From Actinomycetes bacterium (lineage in GTDB: Bacteria > Actinomycetota > Acidimicrobiia > Acidimicrobiales > Palsa-688), in assembly GCA_021819345.1 (NCBI GenBank), contig JAKARG010000136.1, positions 1 through 7,822 of the forward strand: a stretch of 7,822 bases of DNA. Reading direction: 5' to 3'. Positions 1 to 6,041 of the stretch are shown here, one piece after another. Within the stretch, counting starts at the first letter, position 1; every line of letters starts with the position of its first letter. The notes below the pieces were generated by a model. That model ran no database searches. It worked only from the letters and a program-made list of their open reading frames with translations, and had not been told where the DNA came from. Made by a program: the position numbers and the translations under genes.

Positions 1-197
1 GGGCCGAGCGCCTCGCCCGCCGCTGGAGCCCCGACACCGACGACGACGACAACGAGACGGCCGGGTCGGTCTCCATGCCGGTCTCGGTGCCGGTCTCCCC
101 GCCGGTCTCTGTGCCGGTCTCAGAGACCGGCACAGACACCGGCACCCCCGATGGCGCTGCGTGCCAGCGTGACGGCGGTTTCCCCGAGATCCGATGA
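1..197 (+). CDS. C-terminal tail of an upstream gene (partial, unidentified)
   Basis: The frame beginning at base 3 is open to a TGA at 195-197. It encodes a hydrophilic tail: a basic start (ERLARRW), an acidic DTDDDDNE run, then a repetitive V-S-x-P stretch and a TGTDTGT segment. The V-S-x-P stretch comes from four near-copies of a 12-bp unit (CCGGTCTC plus four variable bases) at about 76-121. The stop overlaps the next start as ATGA, so the two genes are probably translationally coupled. No catalytic domain is visible. In actinobacterial elements the gene before a replication-relaxation protein is often a DNA-transfer ATPase (FtsK/TraG-like), so this could be the disordered tail of one. 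That identity is inference from position only. Confidence 0.55.
   Translation, partial: AERLARRWSPDTDDDDNETAGSVSMPVSVPVSPPVSVPVSETGTDTGTPDGAACQRDGGFPEIR
108..136. repeat. Perfect 14-bp inverted repeat, one-base centre
   Basis: TCTGTGCCGGTCTC (108-121) and GAGACCGGCACAGA (123-136) are exact reverse complements around A122. The repeat lies inside the 3' end of the first reading frame, about 58 bases before the next start codon. It overlaps the last unit of the GGTCTC-rich tandem repeat, so it may be a by-product of repeat expansion and inversion. In RNA it would form a strong hairpin just before the coupled start at 194. A regulatory role is not shown. Confidence 0.7.
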
Positions 198-1117
198 GAC
201 CCCGACTCGAGAGGACAACTCCGTACCCTTCCGCATCATCACGCCCCGGCGGCGCAGCCGCCTCCGCTCCGGCGTCCGCCGGCAGCCTGCCGGTTCGCTC
301 GGACCCGCTCGGCGTCGTCCGCTCGCTCACCGGACGCGACCGCTTCATCGTCACGGTCCTCGCCGAGCACCAGGTGCTCACCACCGCCCAGCTCGCCCAG
401 CTCTGCTTCGGGCGCCTCGACCTCGCGCAGCGGCGCCTGCTTCGCCTGGTCCGCCTCGGGGTGCTCGACCGGTTCCGCTGGCATGCCCTCGTCGGCTCTG
501 AGGCCTGGCACTACACCCTCGGGCCGGCAGGCGCAGCCATAGACGCCGCCGTCCGCGGCGTCGAAGCACCCCGGCCCGCCGAGCTGCGACGGAGGGCGCT
601 TCGCCTGGCCGCCAGCCCCCGCCTCGCCCATCTGCTCGGGGTGAACGGCTTCTTCTGCGCCCTCGCCGAGGAGGCTCGCAACCAGCCGGGCTCGGCGCTC
701 GTCTCGTGGCGCTCCGAGCGGCGCTGCGCCGAGCTCTACGGCACCCTCGTGCGCCCCGACGCCCATGGCGTCTACCAAGAGGGTGACCAGCGGGTCGGGT
801 TCTTCTTGGAGCACGACACCGGCAGCGAGCCGCTCGCCCGGGTGGTGTCCAAGCTCGCCGGCTACGCCGAGCTCCACGCTGCCGGCGGGCCCCGCCACCC
901 GGTCTGCTTCTGGCTCCCGAGCGCCGCCCGAGAGGCCCACCTGCGCCGCCTCCTCGCCGAACGCCAGGGGCCGATCGCAGTCGCGACCGCCAGCGCCGAG
1001 CTGGCCGGCACTCTCGGCACCGGTCCCGTCGGGGCGATCTGGCTTGTCGTCGGGACAGACCTCCGCCGCCCGCTCGCGGAGCTCGCCCGTCCCGAGCGTC
1101 CGACGACGCCACGGTGA
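194..1117 (+). CDS. Replication-relaxation family protein (Replic_Relax-like)
   Basis: A 307-residue protein resembling the replication-relaxation family of actinobacterial plasmids and integrative elements. After a disordered Pro/Ala/Ser-rich N-terminus (1-40), a winged-helix DNA-binding region spans about 45-100, with LTTAQLAQLCF as the likely recognition-helix region. The second half carries the family-like pattern RPDA (187-190), FFLEHD (203-208), a Lys at 220 and a Tyr at 224, before an alternating beta/alpha C-terminus. The PD...ExD...K spacing is reminiscent of a PD-(D/E)xK nuclease fold, but catalysis is unproven. The ATG start overlaps the previous stop (ATGA), with no clear Shine-Dalgarno, so translation is probably coupled. 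The 3' end overlaps the wall-hydrolase start (GTGA). The family is thought to act in plasmid DNA processing or relaxation; its exact role is not visible here. Confidence 0.75.
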   Translation: MRPRLERTTPYPSASSRPGGAAASAPASAGSLPVRSDPLGVVRSLTGRDRFIVTVLAEHQVLTTAQLAQLCFGRLDLAQRRLLRLVRLGVLDRFRWHALVGSEAWHYTLGPAGAAIDAAVRGVEAPRPAELRRRALRLAASPRLAHLLGVNGFFCALAEEARNQPGSALVSWRSERRCAELYGTLVRPDAHGVYQEGDQRVGFFLEHDTGSEPLARVVSKLAGYAELHAAGGPRHPVCFWLPSAAREAHLRRLLAERQGPIAVATASAELAGTLGTGPVGAIWLVVGTDLRRPLAELARPERPTTPR

Positions 1118-2070
1118 GCGGCCTCGGACGCCCCCTGGCGGCCGGGGCGGCCGGCCTCGCCCTCCTCGTGGTCGTCCTCGGCGCGGCGGCCGGGGGTGCC
1201 CTCGGCGGGATGCTCGGGGGCACCGGCGCGCAGGTCGCCCCGAGCGCGGACGCGCTCAGCTCCATCCCAGCCGGCTACCTCTCCCTCTACCAGCAGGCCG
1301 CCGGGGTCTGTCCTGGGCTTCCCTGGACGGTGCTCGCCGCCATCGGCACCGTCGAGTCCGACAACGGCCAGTCCACCCTGCCGGGTGTCTCGGCCGGGCA
1401 GAACGTCGCCGGAGCGATGGGGCCCCTCCAGATGCTCGGTGCGACCTTCGCCGAATACGACACCCCCATCCCCCCTGGCGGGGCCGACCCACCGAGCCCG
1501 TATGACCCGGTCGACGCCGCCTACGCCGCGGCCCGAGACCTCTGCGCCAACGGCGGGCGGGGCGGGGCGAACCTCCCCGGCGCGGTGTGGGCCTACAACC
1601 ACAGCCAGTCCTACGTGACCGAGGTCCTCGACCTCGCCGCCCGCTATGGCCAGTCCGCCACCAGCACCCCGGCGAGCGCCGCCGCGGCCACCGCCGTCGC
1701 CTACGCCCTCTCCCAGCTCGGCACCCCCTACCGCTGGGGCGGGGAGACCCCCGGCGTCGGCTTCGACTGCTCGGGGCTCACCCAGGCCGCCTACGCCGCG
1801 GCCGGCATCACCTTGCCGCGCGTCGCCCAGGACCAGTACGACGCCGGGCCCCACGTGGCCCCAGGCGCGCCGCTCCAACCCGGCGAGCTCGTCTTCTTCG
1901 GCGCGTCGCCGACCGACGTCAGCCACGTCGGGATCGTGCTCAACCCCTCCGGGGAGATGATCGACGCCCCCCACATCGGCGCAGACGTTCGGGTCGAGCC
2001 GTTCCCAACTTCCATCGACACCCCTTGGGGAACAGATCTCTACCTGGGAGCTACCCGGCCGGCGGGGTGA
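1114..2070 (+). CDS. Secreted lytic transglycosylase / NlpC-P60 peptidase, VirB1-like
   Basis: A 318-residue bifunctional cell-wall hydrolase. Residues 8-34 form a hydrophobic, Gly/Ala-rich signal or membrane anchor. Residues about 52-170 resemble a lytic transglycosylase domain, with Glu81 (TVESDNG) as probable catalytic acid, followed by GAMGPLQML and a WAYNHS segment. Residues about 190-318 are an NlpC/P60 domain with Cys219 (FDCSGL), His271 (SHVGI) and His287 (DAPH) as the likely triad. It would cut glycan strands and peptide stems so that a conjugation channel can cross the wall. The GTG start overlaps the previous stop (GTGA), placing it in the transfer operon. Parts of its 3' end recur twice downstream (5741-5831 and 6932-7081, about 92-93% identical), which is unusual. 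A housekeeping wall enzyme is the alternative, but the position next to replication-relaxation favours transfer. Confidence 0.88.
   Translation: MSGLGRPLAAGAAGLALLVVVLGAAAGGALGGMLGGTGAQVAPSADALSSIPAGYLSLYQQAAGVCPGLPWTVLAAIGTVESDNGQSTLPGVSAGQNVAGAMGPLQMLGATFAEYDTPIPPGGADPPSPYDPVDAAYAAARDLCANGGRGGANLPGAVWAYNHSQSYVTEVLDLAARYGQSATSTPASAAAATAVAYALSQLGTPYRWGGETPGVGFDCSGLTQAAYAAAGITLPRVAQDQYDAGPHVAPGAPLQPGELVFFGASPTDVSHVGIVLNPSGEMIDAPHIGADVRVEPFPTSIDTPWGTDLYLGATRPAG
1842..2070 (+). repeat. 3' end of wall-hydrolase gene, template of two downstream partial copies
   Basis: Bases 1842-1931 match 5742-5831 with 6 differences in 90 and no gap (constant offset 3900). Bases 1927-2061 match 6932-7066 with 11 differences in 135 and no gap (offset 5005). 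The two matches abut and share only GTCGG (1927-1931). The join lies at the right arm of a 7-5-7 inverted repeat, CCGACGT CAGCC ACGTCGG (1913-1931). Accessory block A begins directly after the stop codon. Confidence 0.85.
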
Positions 2071-2093
2071 CCAGGCTGGCGAATTTCGAGCGC

Positions 2094-2795
2094 CTACCGA
2101 TCGTTGTCATGCCGGCCAGGGGCCAAGAGCACGTCGGTGGCGCGCTTGAGGAGCTGGCGGAACACCTCTTCGCGATAGCCGACGAGAAAGGCGACAAGGT
2201 CAAACGCCGCTCTGCCGCTGGCTGTGGTGATGCTGACCGGGCTTCCCGTCGCCCGGATGACGACGATGAACACCAAGAAACCCATGCTGCCGACGACCGC
2301 GCCGAGGAACGGGCGGGCGGCGTGCCATGGTTCGTAGCTTCGGTCCCAACGACGGGCGTTGCGGAACATCCCGGTGAAGCTGATGGTCACGCCGCCCAGG
2401 GCCCCCCACCACGGGACACCGAGCGGGACGGGCCCGGCCGGATCGGGTAGGAACCGGTGCAATCCCGGCTGGTGCAGGTAGGTGAGGCCAATCGCCACCA
2501 GGGCGACGAGGTAGCCGACCTGCAAGGCGAACAGCCATGCCGATGGGTGGGTGGGTGGTGACGCCACAGCGGCTGGGGGGTCGGGGCTGTCTGGCTCGAC
2601 GACGGCGCTTGATGCCACCACTTCCGGGTCTCCTGCTGTTTCCGTGGGTGCCCTGAGCTGCGGGTTCGCCGCGGAGGGCCGGGGTTGCTGGGCCTGTGAC
2701 TCTTCGGTCCACTGCGAGGAGGGCTCGTCACGGGGCGCCGCAGGCGAGGCCGGACACGAGTGGCCGGCCGACCCTTGACGAGGCCGGACGCTCAC
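2094..2795 (-). CDS. Predicted three-span membrane protein, unknown function
   Basis: A 233-residue protein of a family I cannot name. Residues 1-83 are Pro/Ala/Ser-rich and probably disordered. Hydrophobic segments at about 86-106, 125-143 and 162-181 look membrane-spanning, with a Trp-rich loop between the last two (RRWDRSYEPWH). A further hydrophobic stretch at 196-206 leads into a conserved-looking FLVGYREEVFRQLLKRATD segment near the C-terminus. The GTG start at 2795 has only a weak ribosome site and no alternative ATG occurs before residue 143, so the N-terminus is uncertain. The gene converges on the wall hydrolase with 23 bases between stops. It follows the NA37/RelA operon in the same direction, separated by 187 bases and a terminator-like hairpin, so it probably has its own promoter. 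A membrane effector of the neighbouring nucleotide synthetase is possible but unproven. Confidence 0.7.
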   Translation of the reverse strand: MSVRPRQGSAGHSCPASPAAPRDEPSSQWTEESQAQQPRPSAANPQLRAPTETAGDPEVVASSAVVEPDSPDPPAAVASPPTHPSAWLFALQVGYLVALVAIGLTYLHQPGLHRFLPDPAGPVPLGVPWWGALGGVTISFTGMFRNARRWDRSYEPWHAARPFLGAVVGSMGFLVFIVVIRATGSPVSITTASGRAAFDLVAFLVGYREEVFRQLLKRATDVLLAPGRHDNDR

Positions 2796-2817
2796 CCTGC
2801 GCCAGCCACGATTGAGC

Positions 2818-2842
2818 AGGTCAGCCGCCCAGCGGCTGACCT
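2818..2842 (-). promoter_or_regulatory. Perfect 11-bp hairpin upstream of the membrane-protein gene
   Basis: AGGTCAGCCGC, loop CCA, GCGGCTGACCT is a perfect stem lying 22 bases before the GTG start at 2795. No T-run follows on either strand. From its position it could be an operator or 5'-leader hairpin of the membrane-protein gene. It could also be a second terminator for the operon ending at 2983. Confidence 0.5.
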
Positions 2843-2955
2843 ACGTGCTGCCTCTGGCCTTGAGCGAGAGCCGCGGCAAGCGAACATGTGTGCGACCGGA
2901 CCGACCCACGGAAACGGCAGAGGAGCCCCACTTCCGTCACGGGTGAGATCCAGAT

Positions 2956-2975
2956 GGCCCTTGACAGTCAGGGCC
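2956..2975 (-). terminator. Terminator-like hairpin after the RelA/SpoT gene
   Basis: Seven bases past the stop codon at 2983, the minus-strand transcript can fold GGCCC-TGAC against GTCA-GGGCC, with one bulged base and a minimal central loop. There is no U-tract, which is common for GC-rich actinobacterial terminators. It likely closes the NA37-RelA operon. Confidence 0.5.
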
Positions 2976-2982
2976 AAGCGGC

Positions 2983-3951
2983 TCAGTAGTCAACCGGGAC
3001 TCCCCACACATCCGATAGCGAACGCAGTAGTCCTGGCGGCAGGCGCTCGTCCCAGACTTGGGCGAGGCGGAACGGGTCGGCGTTCAGCCGTTCGAAGACG
3101 AGCAGACACTCAGGCTGGGAGAGCAGCGGGTTGCGGTCGTCGTCGGCGTAGTCGGTGAAGATCTCCTCCAGCTTCTCGCGGTTGGCCTCGACGAACTCGG
3201 CCAGGGTAGTCTCGTAGGCGGCCACTTCCTCGGCCCCGAGCGTCAGGGCCAGCGCCCCCAGCACATGTCGGGACAGCTCGATGTCAGTGGGGCGTGCGGC
3301 GAGAGCGTAGAAGTGGCGTTCCAAGGTTTCGAGCATGCGGGCCTCCTCGTAGCCGGGCAGGTCGCGGATTTGCCGGCGCCCCCGTGCGACCTCTCCGTCG
3401 AACAGTTCGAGCAGCGCCATCAGCCGGTAGATCGAGCGGGTGACCTCTGCTGGGGGCTCCTGGGCGGGCTTGTAGAGCAGCTCGTGGGAAACGGTCGCCC
3501 AGAGGTTCTGGGCCCGGGTGTGGACCTGGATCTCGCACAGTCGCTCTGCTTCGCCGGATGCGGCGGGGTCAGCAGGCGGTACCGACACCTCGAAGTGCAC
3601 CCCGAGGTAGCTGAGGGTGTCGGGGGCGATGCTGCGACGCTTGTCCTCGTGATGGTGGACGACGAAGAGGTCACGGACGAGGTCCTCGACCTCGTCCACC
3701 TGCGACTCGTACACAGTCACGACCCGCACGCCGGCCTTGTCGTGGATGTCGTCCCACGGGGAGGCGTAGTCCTTTCGCAGTGCCTTCTTCAAGAAGCTCG
3801 CGATGTCCTTGGCCCGTCCGTTCACGTCGCAGACCAAGCCGCGGCGACGGGTGGCGGCCCGCACCCGGCCGGCCACCTCGTCGGCCAGAGCGACGTAGGC
3901 CGGCCGTTCGGCTTGGTAGCGCAGCCGCAGGGACTCGAGATCGACGAGCAT
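2983..3951 (-). CDS. RelA/SpoT-domain nucleotide pyrophosphokinase (synthetase only)
   Basis: A 322-residue protein with a RelA/SpoT synthetase domain at about 30-165 and a helical C-terminal extension at 170-322. It has no HD hydrolase domain. The family motifs are visible: R46-x-K48 with S52 and K55/K56 for ATP, D71-KAG-V-R76 (metal-binding Asp), Y115-L-G-V-H119 (stacking Tyr; the usual Ser of YxSxH is Gly), then E140-I-Q142-V-H-T145 and W151-A...H156...Y160-K161. It should transfer pyrophosphate from ATP to an acceptor: GTP/GDP to make (p)ppGpp, or, as in toxic small alarmone synthetases, tRNA or adenosine nucleotides. The ATG lies 2 bases after the NA37 stop, so the two are cotranscribed and coupled. 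The frame stays open upstream to 4383, but that part overlaps NA37 and lacks family similarity. Absence of a hydrolase suggests a conditional or toxin-like role (inference). Confidence 0.82.
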   Translation of the reverse strand: MLVDLESLRLRYQAERPAYVALADEVAGRVRAATRRRGLVCDVNGRAKDIASFLKKALRKDYASPWDDIHDKAGVRVVTVYESQVDEVEDLVRDLFVVHHHEDKRRSIAPDTLSYLGVHFEVSVPPADPAASGEAERLCEIQVHTRAQNLWATVSHELLYKPAQEPPAEVTRSIYRLMALLELFDGEVARGRRQIRDLPGYEEARMLETLERHFYALAARPTDIELSRHVLGALALTLGAEEVAAYETTLAEFVEANREKLEEIFTDYADDDRNPLLSQPECLLVFERLNADPFRLAQVWDERLPPGLLRSLSDVWGVPVDY

Positions 3952-3953
3952 CG

Positions 3954-4997
3954 TCAGTTCCGTCCGGTCATCTTCCGCAGCCGGTCGGTAACCTCGACCC
4001 TGGTTTGACCGTTGGGAAGGTCGGTGATGAGCACCTGCTCGCCGATGTTCTCGGGCGAGGCCAGTACCGCCACCCCGCTTTCGAAGGCCATCTGGATGCG
4101 ACGCAGGTGGGCGCGCACCAGATGGGTGTCCTTGTCGAAGCCCGTCTTCGGCAGCTGCGCCTGGTCCATCTGGTCCATGAACGCCTGGCGGTCCTCGACG
4201 GCGAAGTTGTTGTTGGCGAAGGCTCGCACCGACACCTTGTCGCGGGTTCCGTTCAGCTCGGCGAGCAGCGCCACCTGGTACTGGGCCTTCTTTTCCGGCT
4301 CGCTCACCTCCTCGTTGATGAACCGCTCGGTGGCCTCGAAGAAGCGCTTGGTGGTCAGCTCGGGCTGTTCGCGCAGCCGGCACCCGAGGAACTGCTCCAA
4401 GAAGAAGTGGGCGACCGTGCCGTCGTAGCCCTTCTGAGTGTCGCAGGCCGCGCCGTCGATGGAATCGAGGTCAGCGCCAGTCTGGAGGAACAAGCCGACT
4501 TTGAACACCTTGGTGCGCTCGGTCAGCATCAGGTCACGCAGATGCTGGACGCTGAGGGTGCGGCCAGCGGGAGTGTCGGCCAGTTCCACCCGGGCGCCTT
4601 GCTCGCGTTCCAGTTTCAAGATGGCGACGCCGTGGCAGTCGGCGACGTCCACCTCGCACACCGTGAGCAGCCCTTCGGGGCTGTTGCCCTTCTGGCATAC
4701 GTAGAGGTGTCGGGCCATCTCCTGGGACATCGCCACGAAGCTCGTCGTCTTGGCCGTCAGGTTGTCGAGCACGAGGCGGGGTAGCGGAGAGGTGGTCGAG
4801 GCGTCGAACTCCACGTCGTAGGCGGCGGAGCCGAGGCTGCCGGCGATCTTCTCCCGGAAGAAGTTGCGCACCTCGGCACTGAGCGGGCTTTCCACCTCGC
4901 TCAGCACCGGCTCGGCGCTGGCACCGCTCGCTAAGTGGTAGGGCACCTCGTGGACGATCACGCGCTTCACCCGCAACCGCCCAAGGTCTCGGCTCAA
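3954..4997 (-). CDS. Nucleoid-associated protein, NA37 (NdpA/YejK) family
   Basis: A 347-residue protein close to the usual length of the NA37 family (E. coli YejK is about 335). Family-like landmarks are the N-terminal VIVHEV strand, FFREKIAGSL, MSQEMARHLY, the VAILKLERE strand, the central FFLEQFLGC and ATERFINEE helices, SVRAFANNNF, and the C-terminal VAVLASPENIGEQVLITDLP. Members bind DNA or associate with the nucleoid, and are often carried on plasmids and mobile or defence islands; molecular function is poorly defined. The start is TTG at 4997, preceded by GGGAGGG. It is the first gene of a tight two-gene operon with the RelA/SpoT protein. Direct repeats at 5011-5034 lie just upstream and may bind a regulator. 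Confidence 0.83.
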   Translation of the reverse strand: MSRDLGRLRVKRVIVHEVPYHLASGASAEPVLSEVESPLSAEVRNFFREKIAGSLGSAAYDVEFDASTTSPLPRLVLDNLTAKTTSFVAMSQEMARHLYVCQKGNSPEGLLTVCEVDVADCHGVAILKLEREQGARVELADTPAGRTLSVQHLRDLMLTERTKVFKVGLFLQTGADLDSIDGAACDTQKGYDGTVAHFFLEQFLGCRLREQPELTTKRFFEATERFINEEVSEPEKKAQYQVALLAELNGTRDKVSVRAFANNNFAVEDRQAFMDQMDQAQLPKTGFDKDTHLVRAHLRRIQMAFESGVAVLASPENIGEQVLITDLPNGQTRVEVTDRLRKMTGRN

Positions 4998-5000
4998 TCT

Positions 5001-5007
5001 CCCTCCC
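5001..5007 (-). promoter_or_regulatory. Ribosome binding site that fixes the TTG start of NA37
   Basis: On the minus strand GGGAGGG precedes the TTG at 4997 by 3-4 bases. This strong Shine-Dalgarno supports TTG as the true start over the GTG codons a few residues further in (LRVKRV). Confidence 0.6.
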
Positions 5008-5010
5008 GAT

Positions 5011-5034
5011 CAGTCTCGTCGCAACAGTCTCGTC
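5011..5034. repeat. Perfect 10-bp direct repeat upstream of the NA37 operon
   Basis: CAGTCTCGTC occurs at 5011-5020 and 5025-5034, separated by GCAA (period 14). It lies 14-37 bases upstream of the NA37 start, in the region expected for a promoter or operator. No convincing -10/-35 pair could be read, so a regulatory role is inferred from position only. Confidence 0.5.
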
Positions 5035-5145
5035 ACTTCTCTCAAAGTGCCATTGTGCCCGAGCGGTGTGACAGCCGGGTGCTTCTCCCGGGTCCGAGTT
5101 CGTTGAGCCTCGGTGGGGTCGGGATCCGAAGCTCGGGGCCGGAAC

Positions 5146-5177
5146 GCTCACGAGGAGCGGAGCTCCGCGCCGTGAGC
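5146..5177 (-). terminator. Compound hairpin after the ArsR remnant
   Basis: Outer arms GCTCACG (5146-5152) and CGTGAGC (5171-5177) enclose the self-complementary GCGGAGCTCCGC (5157-5168). The hairpin lies about 30 bases past the end of ArsR-like coding on the minus strand, as a terminator would. No T-run is present, so it could also be an unrelated palindrome. Confidence 0.4.
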
Positions 5178-5204
5178 CAGCACTCGTTGGCTCGTCGGCC
5201 GTCG

Positions 5205-5445
5205 GCGCCGGAGTCCACACCGAGCTGCTTGGTCAGCGTGGTGCAGCCCTCATGGGTGATCCGCACCACCCGGCGCTGGCCGCTCGTGACCCAGCCGAGC
5301 CCGACGAGCCGTTCCGATCGGAGAGCGCCTTGCCGAGCCAGCCGCCGAGGTGCGGGGCTGCTCACTCCGGTCGACGCAGTAGCGGAGGAGTGAATCGGCG
5401 GGTCGGCGGGTCGATGCCCACCCCGAACCGGGCGAGGCCGCTCCC
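5205..5445 (-). pseudogene. Remnant of an ArsR-type winged-helix regulator
   Basis: Three minus-strand frames together spell pieces of an ArsR-like regulator. At about 5445-5391 the frame reads GLARFGVGIDPPTRR, like the ArsR N-terminal LARxGxALxDPTRR. The middle helix-turn-helix part is missing. At about 5391-5356 another frame reads SLLRYCVDRSEQ. A shift at about 5355, in a CCCC run, continues PHLGGWLGKALSDR. A second shift at about 5313 continues RLVGLGWVTSGQRRVVRIT and KQLGVD, the wing and C-terminus. The order matches actinobacterial ArsR regulators with a CxDWSExxxHLxGxLGxAL C-terminal segment. Both shifts are -1/+2. Even if they were sequencing errors, the lost central region shows the gene is dead. 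It may once have controlled genes near here. Confidence 0.6.
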
Positions 5446-5740
5446 TTCCCGGATCGGTGAGCACTGAGTGAGGTCTTCGCCATGGGCTGGGAAACCGCCA
5501 CTGTGGCACCGATCCCCGTTTGAACTATGACCACCGAATACGACATGGCCGTGCGACATGGGCGCGATCAGAATGGGGCAATTCGCCGCGCAACGCTCTC
5601 CTGCGGTTCCGACCGGCATACATCAGTCTGGCGGCCAGCCCATTAAGCTCCCGTTCGGCGCAGGGCCAAGCCCTTGACCGGTCTCCACCCCAAGAGTCGA
5701 GTCAGGGCCGCCAGCGGTCGTGTAGCAGCCGCCTGATGCG
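5446..5740. other. Intergenic stretch without a recognisable gene
   Basis: I see no supported gene, RNA or element in this stretch between the ArsR remnant and the first wall-hydrolase fragment. Short open frames exist on both strands but none has a good start or a familiar motif. The base composition is slightly less GC-rich around 5520-5570 (AACTATGACCACCGAATACG), which may mark foreign or decayed sequence. An in-frame TGA at 5734-5736 ends any reading into the following hydrolase fragment. Confidence 0.5.
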
Positions 5741-5967
5741 GCGCCGGGCCCCACGTGCCCCAAGGCGCGCCGCTCCAAACCGGCGACCTCGTCTTCTTCG
5801 GCGCGTCGCCAACCGACGTCACCCACGTCGGAATCTACATCGGCAACGGGCAGATGGTCGACGCCCCCTACACTGAAGCCGACGTCCGCGTCGAACGGTT
5901 CCCCACCACCGTCGGCACCGCCTTCGGTGATCTGGCATTCATCGGCGCGACCCGGCCGGCGACGTAG
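5741..5967 (+). pseudogene. NlpC/P60 3'-end fragment 2 (mosaic)
   Basis: This is the last quarter of a wall-hydrolase gene without its 5' part. An in-frame TGA lies at 5734-5736 and the only starts are unsupported (GTG 5755, no Shine-Dalgarno). It reads GPHVPQGAPLQTGDLVFFG, then THVGIYIGNGQMVDAP and FIGATRPAT before TAG at 5965-5967. It keeps the catalytic His (THVGI) but lacks the Cys, and DAPH is DAPY. Bases 5742-5831 are about 93% identical to 1842-1931. From 5832 on it is only a distant homologue of the intact gene, so it is a mosaic with a sharp junction at CACGTCGG. Confidence 0.8.
5813..5831. repeat. 7-5-7 inverted repeat at the left junction of block B
   Basis: CCGACGT (5813-5819), spacer CACCC, ACGTCGG (5825-5831). 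The same structure occurs in the intact gene at 1913-1931 with spacer CAGCC. Identity to the intact gene stops at the end of the right arm. The layout resembles a tyrosine-recombinase core site, but it also encodes the conserved TDVxHVG of the enzyme, so it may simply reflect coding constraint. Confidence 0.55.
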
Positions 5968-6041
5968 CCCAACAGCCTACGAAGTGCTGCACCACGATCC
6001 TCGACCTGTGCGCAGTCAGCAACCGTGGCAGGAGTGTCACG

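Noticed and set aside
1516..1803. 18-bp direct repeat GCCGCCTACGCCGCGGCC at 1516 and 1786
   Set aside because: Both encode AAYAAA in Ala-rich helices; biased codon use explains it.
862..1974. Long minus-strand open frame opposite the wall hydrolase
   Set aside because: Gly/Arg/Val-rich antisense translation typical of GC-rich coding DNA; the plus strand has clear domains and catalytic residues.
1587..2450. Plus-strand frame bridging the hydrolase 3' end and the membrane gene
   Set aside because: Arg/Pro-rich out-of-frame reading of the hydrolase followed by antisense of the membrane gene; no start signal.
2792..2977. Short minus-strand frame in the gap before the membrane gene
   Set aside because: 61 codons, no recognisable motif; its start falls inside the terminator-like hairpin.
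3952..4383. N-terminal extension of the RelA/SpoT frame up to 4383
   Set aside because: It lies entirely over the well-supported NA37 gene, is Arg/Gly/Ala-rich shadow sequence, and the family-like start MLVDLES at 3951 follows the NA37 stop by 2 nt.
3058..4784. Two long plus-strand open frames opposite RelA/SpoT and NA37
   Set aside because: They are antisense shadows without motifs; the minus-strand proteins show conserved families and tight operon spacing.
5100..5180. Possible tRNA-like sequence near the GGATCCGAAGCTC stretch
   Set aside because: No GTTCRA T-loop and no cloverleaf could be drawn; the palindromes are better read as a hairpin.
5752..5967. Fragment 2 as an expressed short NlpC/P60 protein
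   Set aside because: No ribosome site before GTG 5755, an in-frame stop just upstream, and no catalytic Cys.
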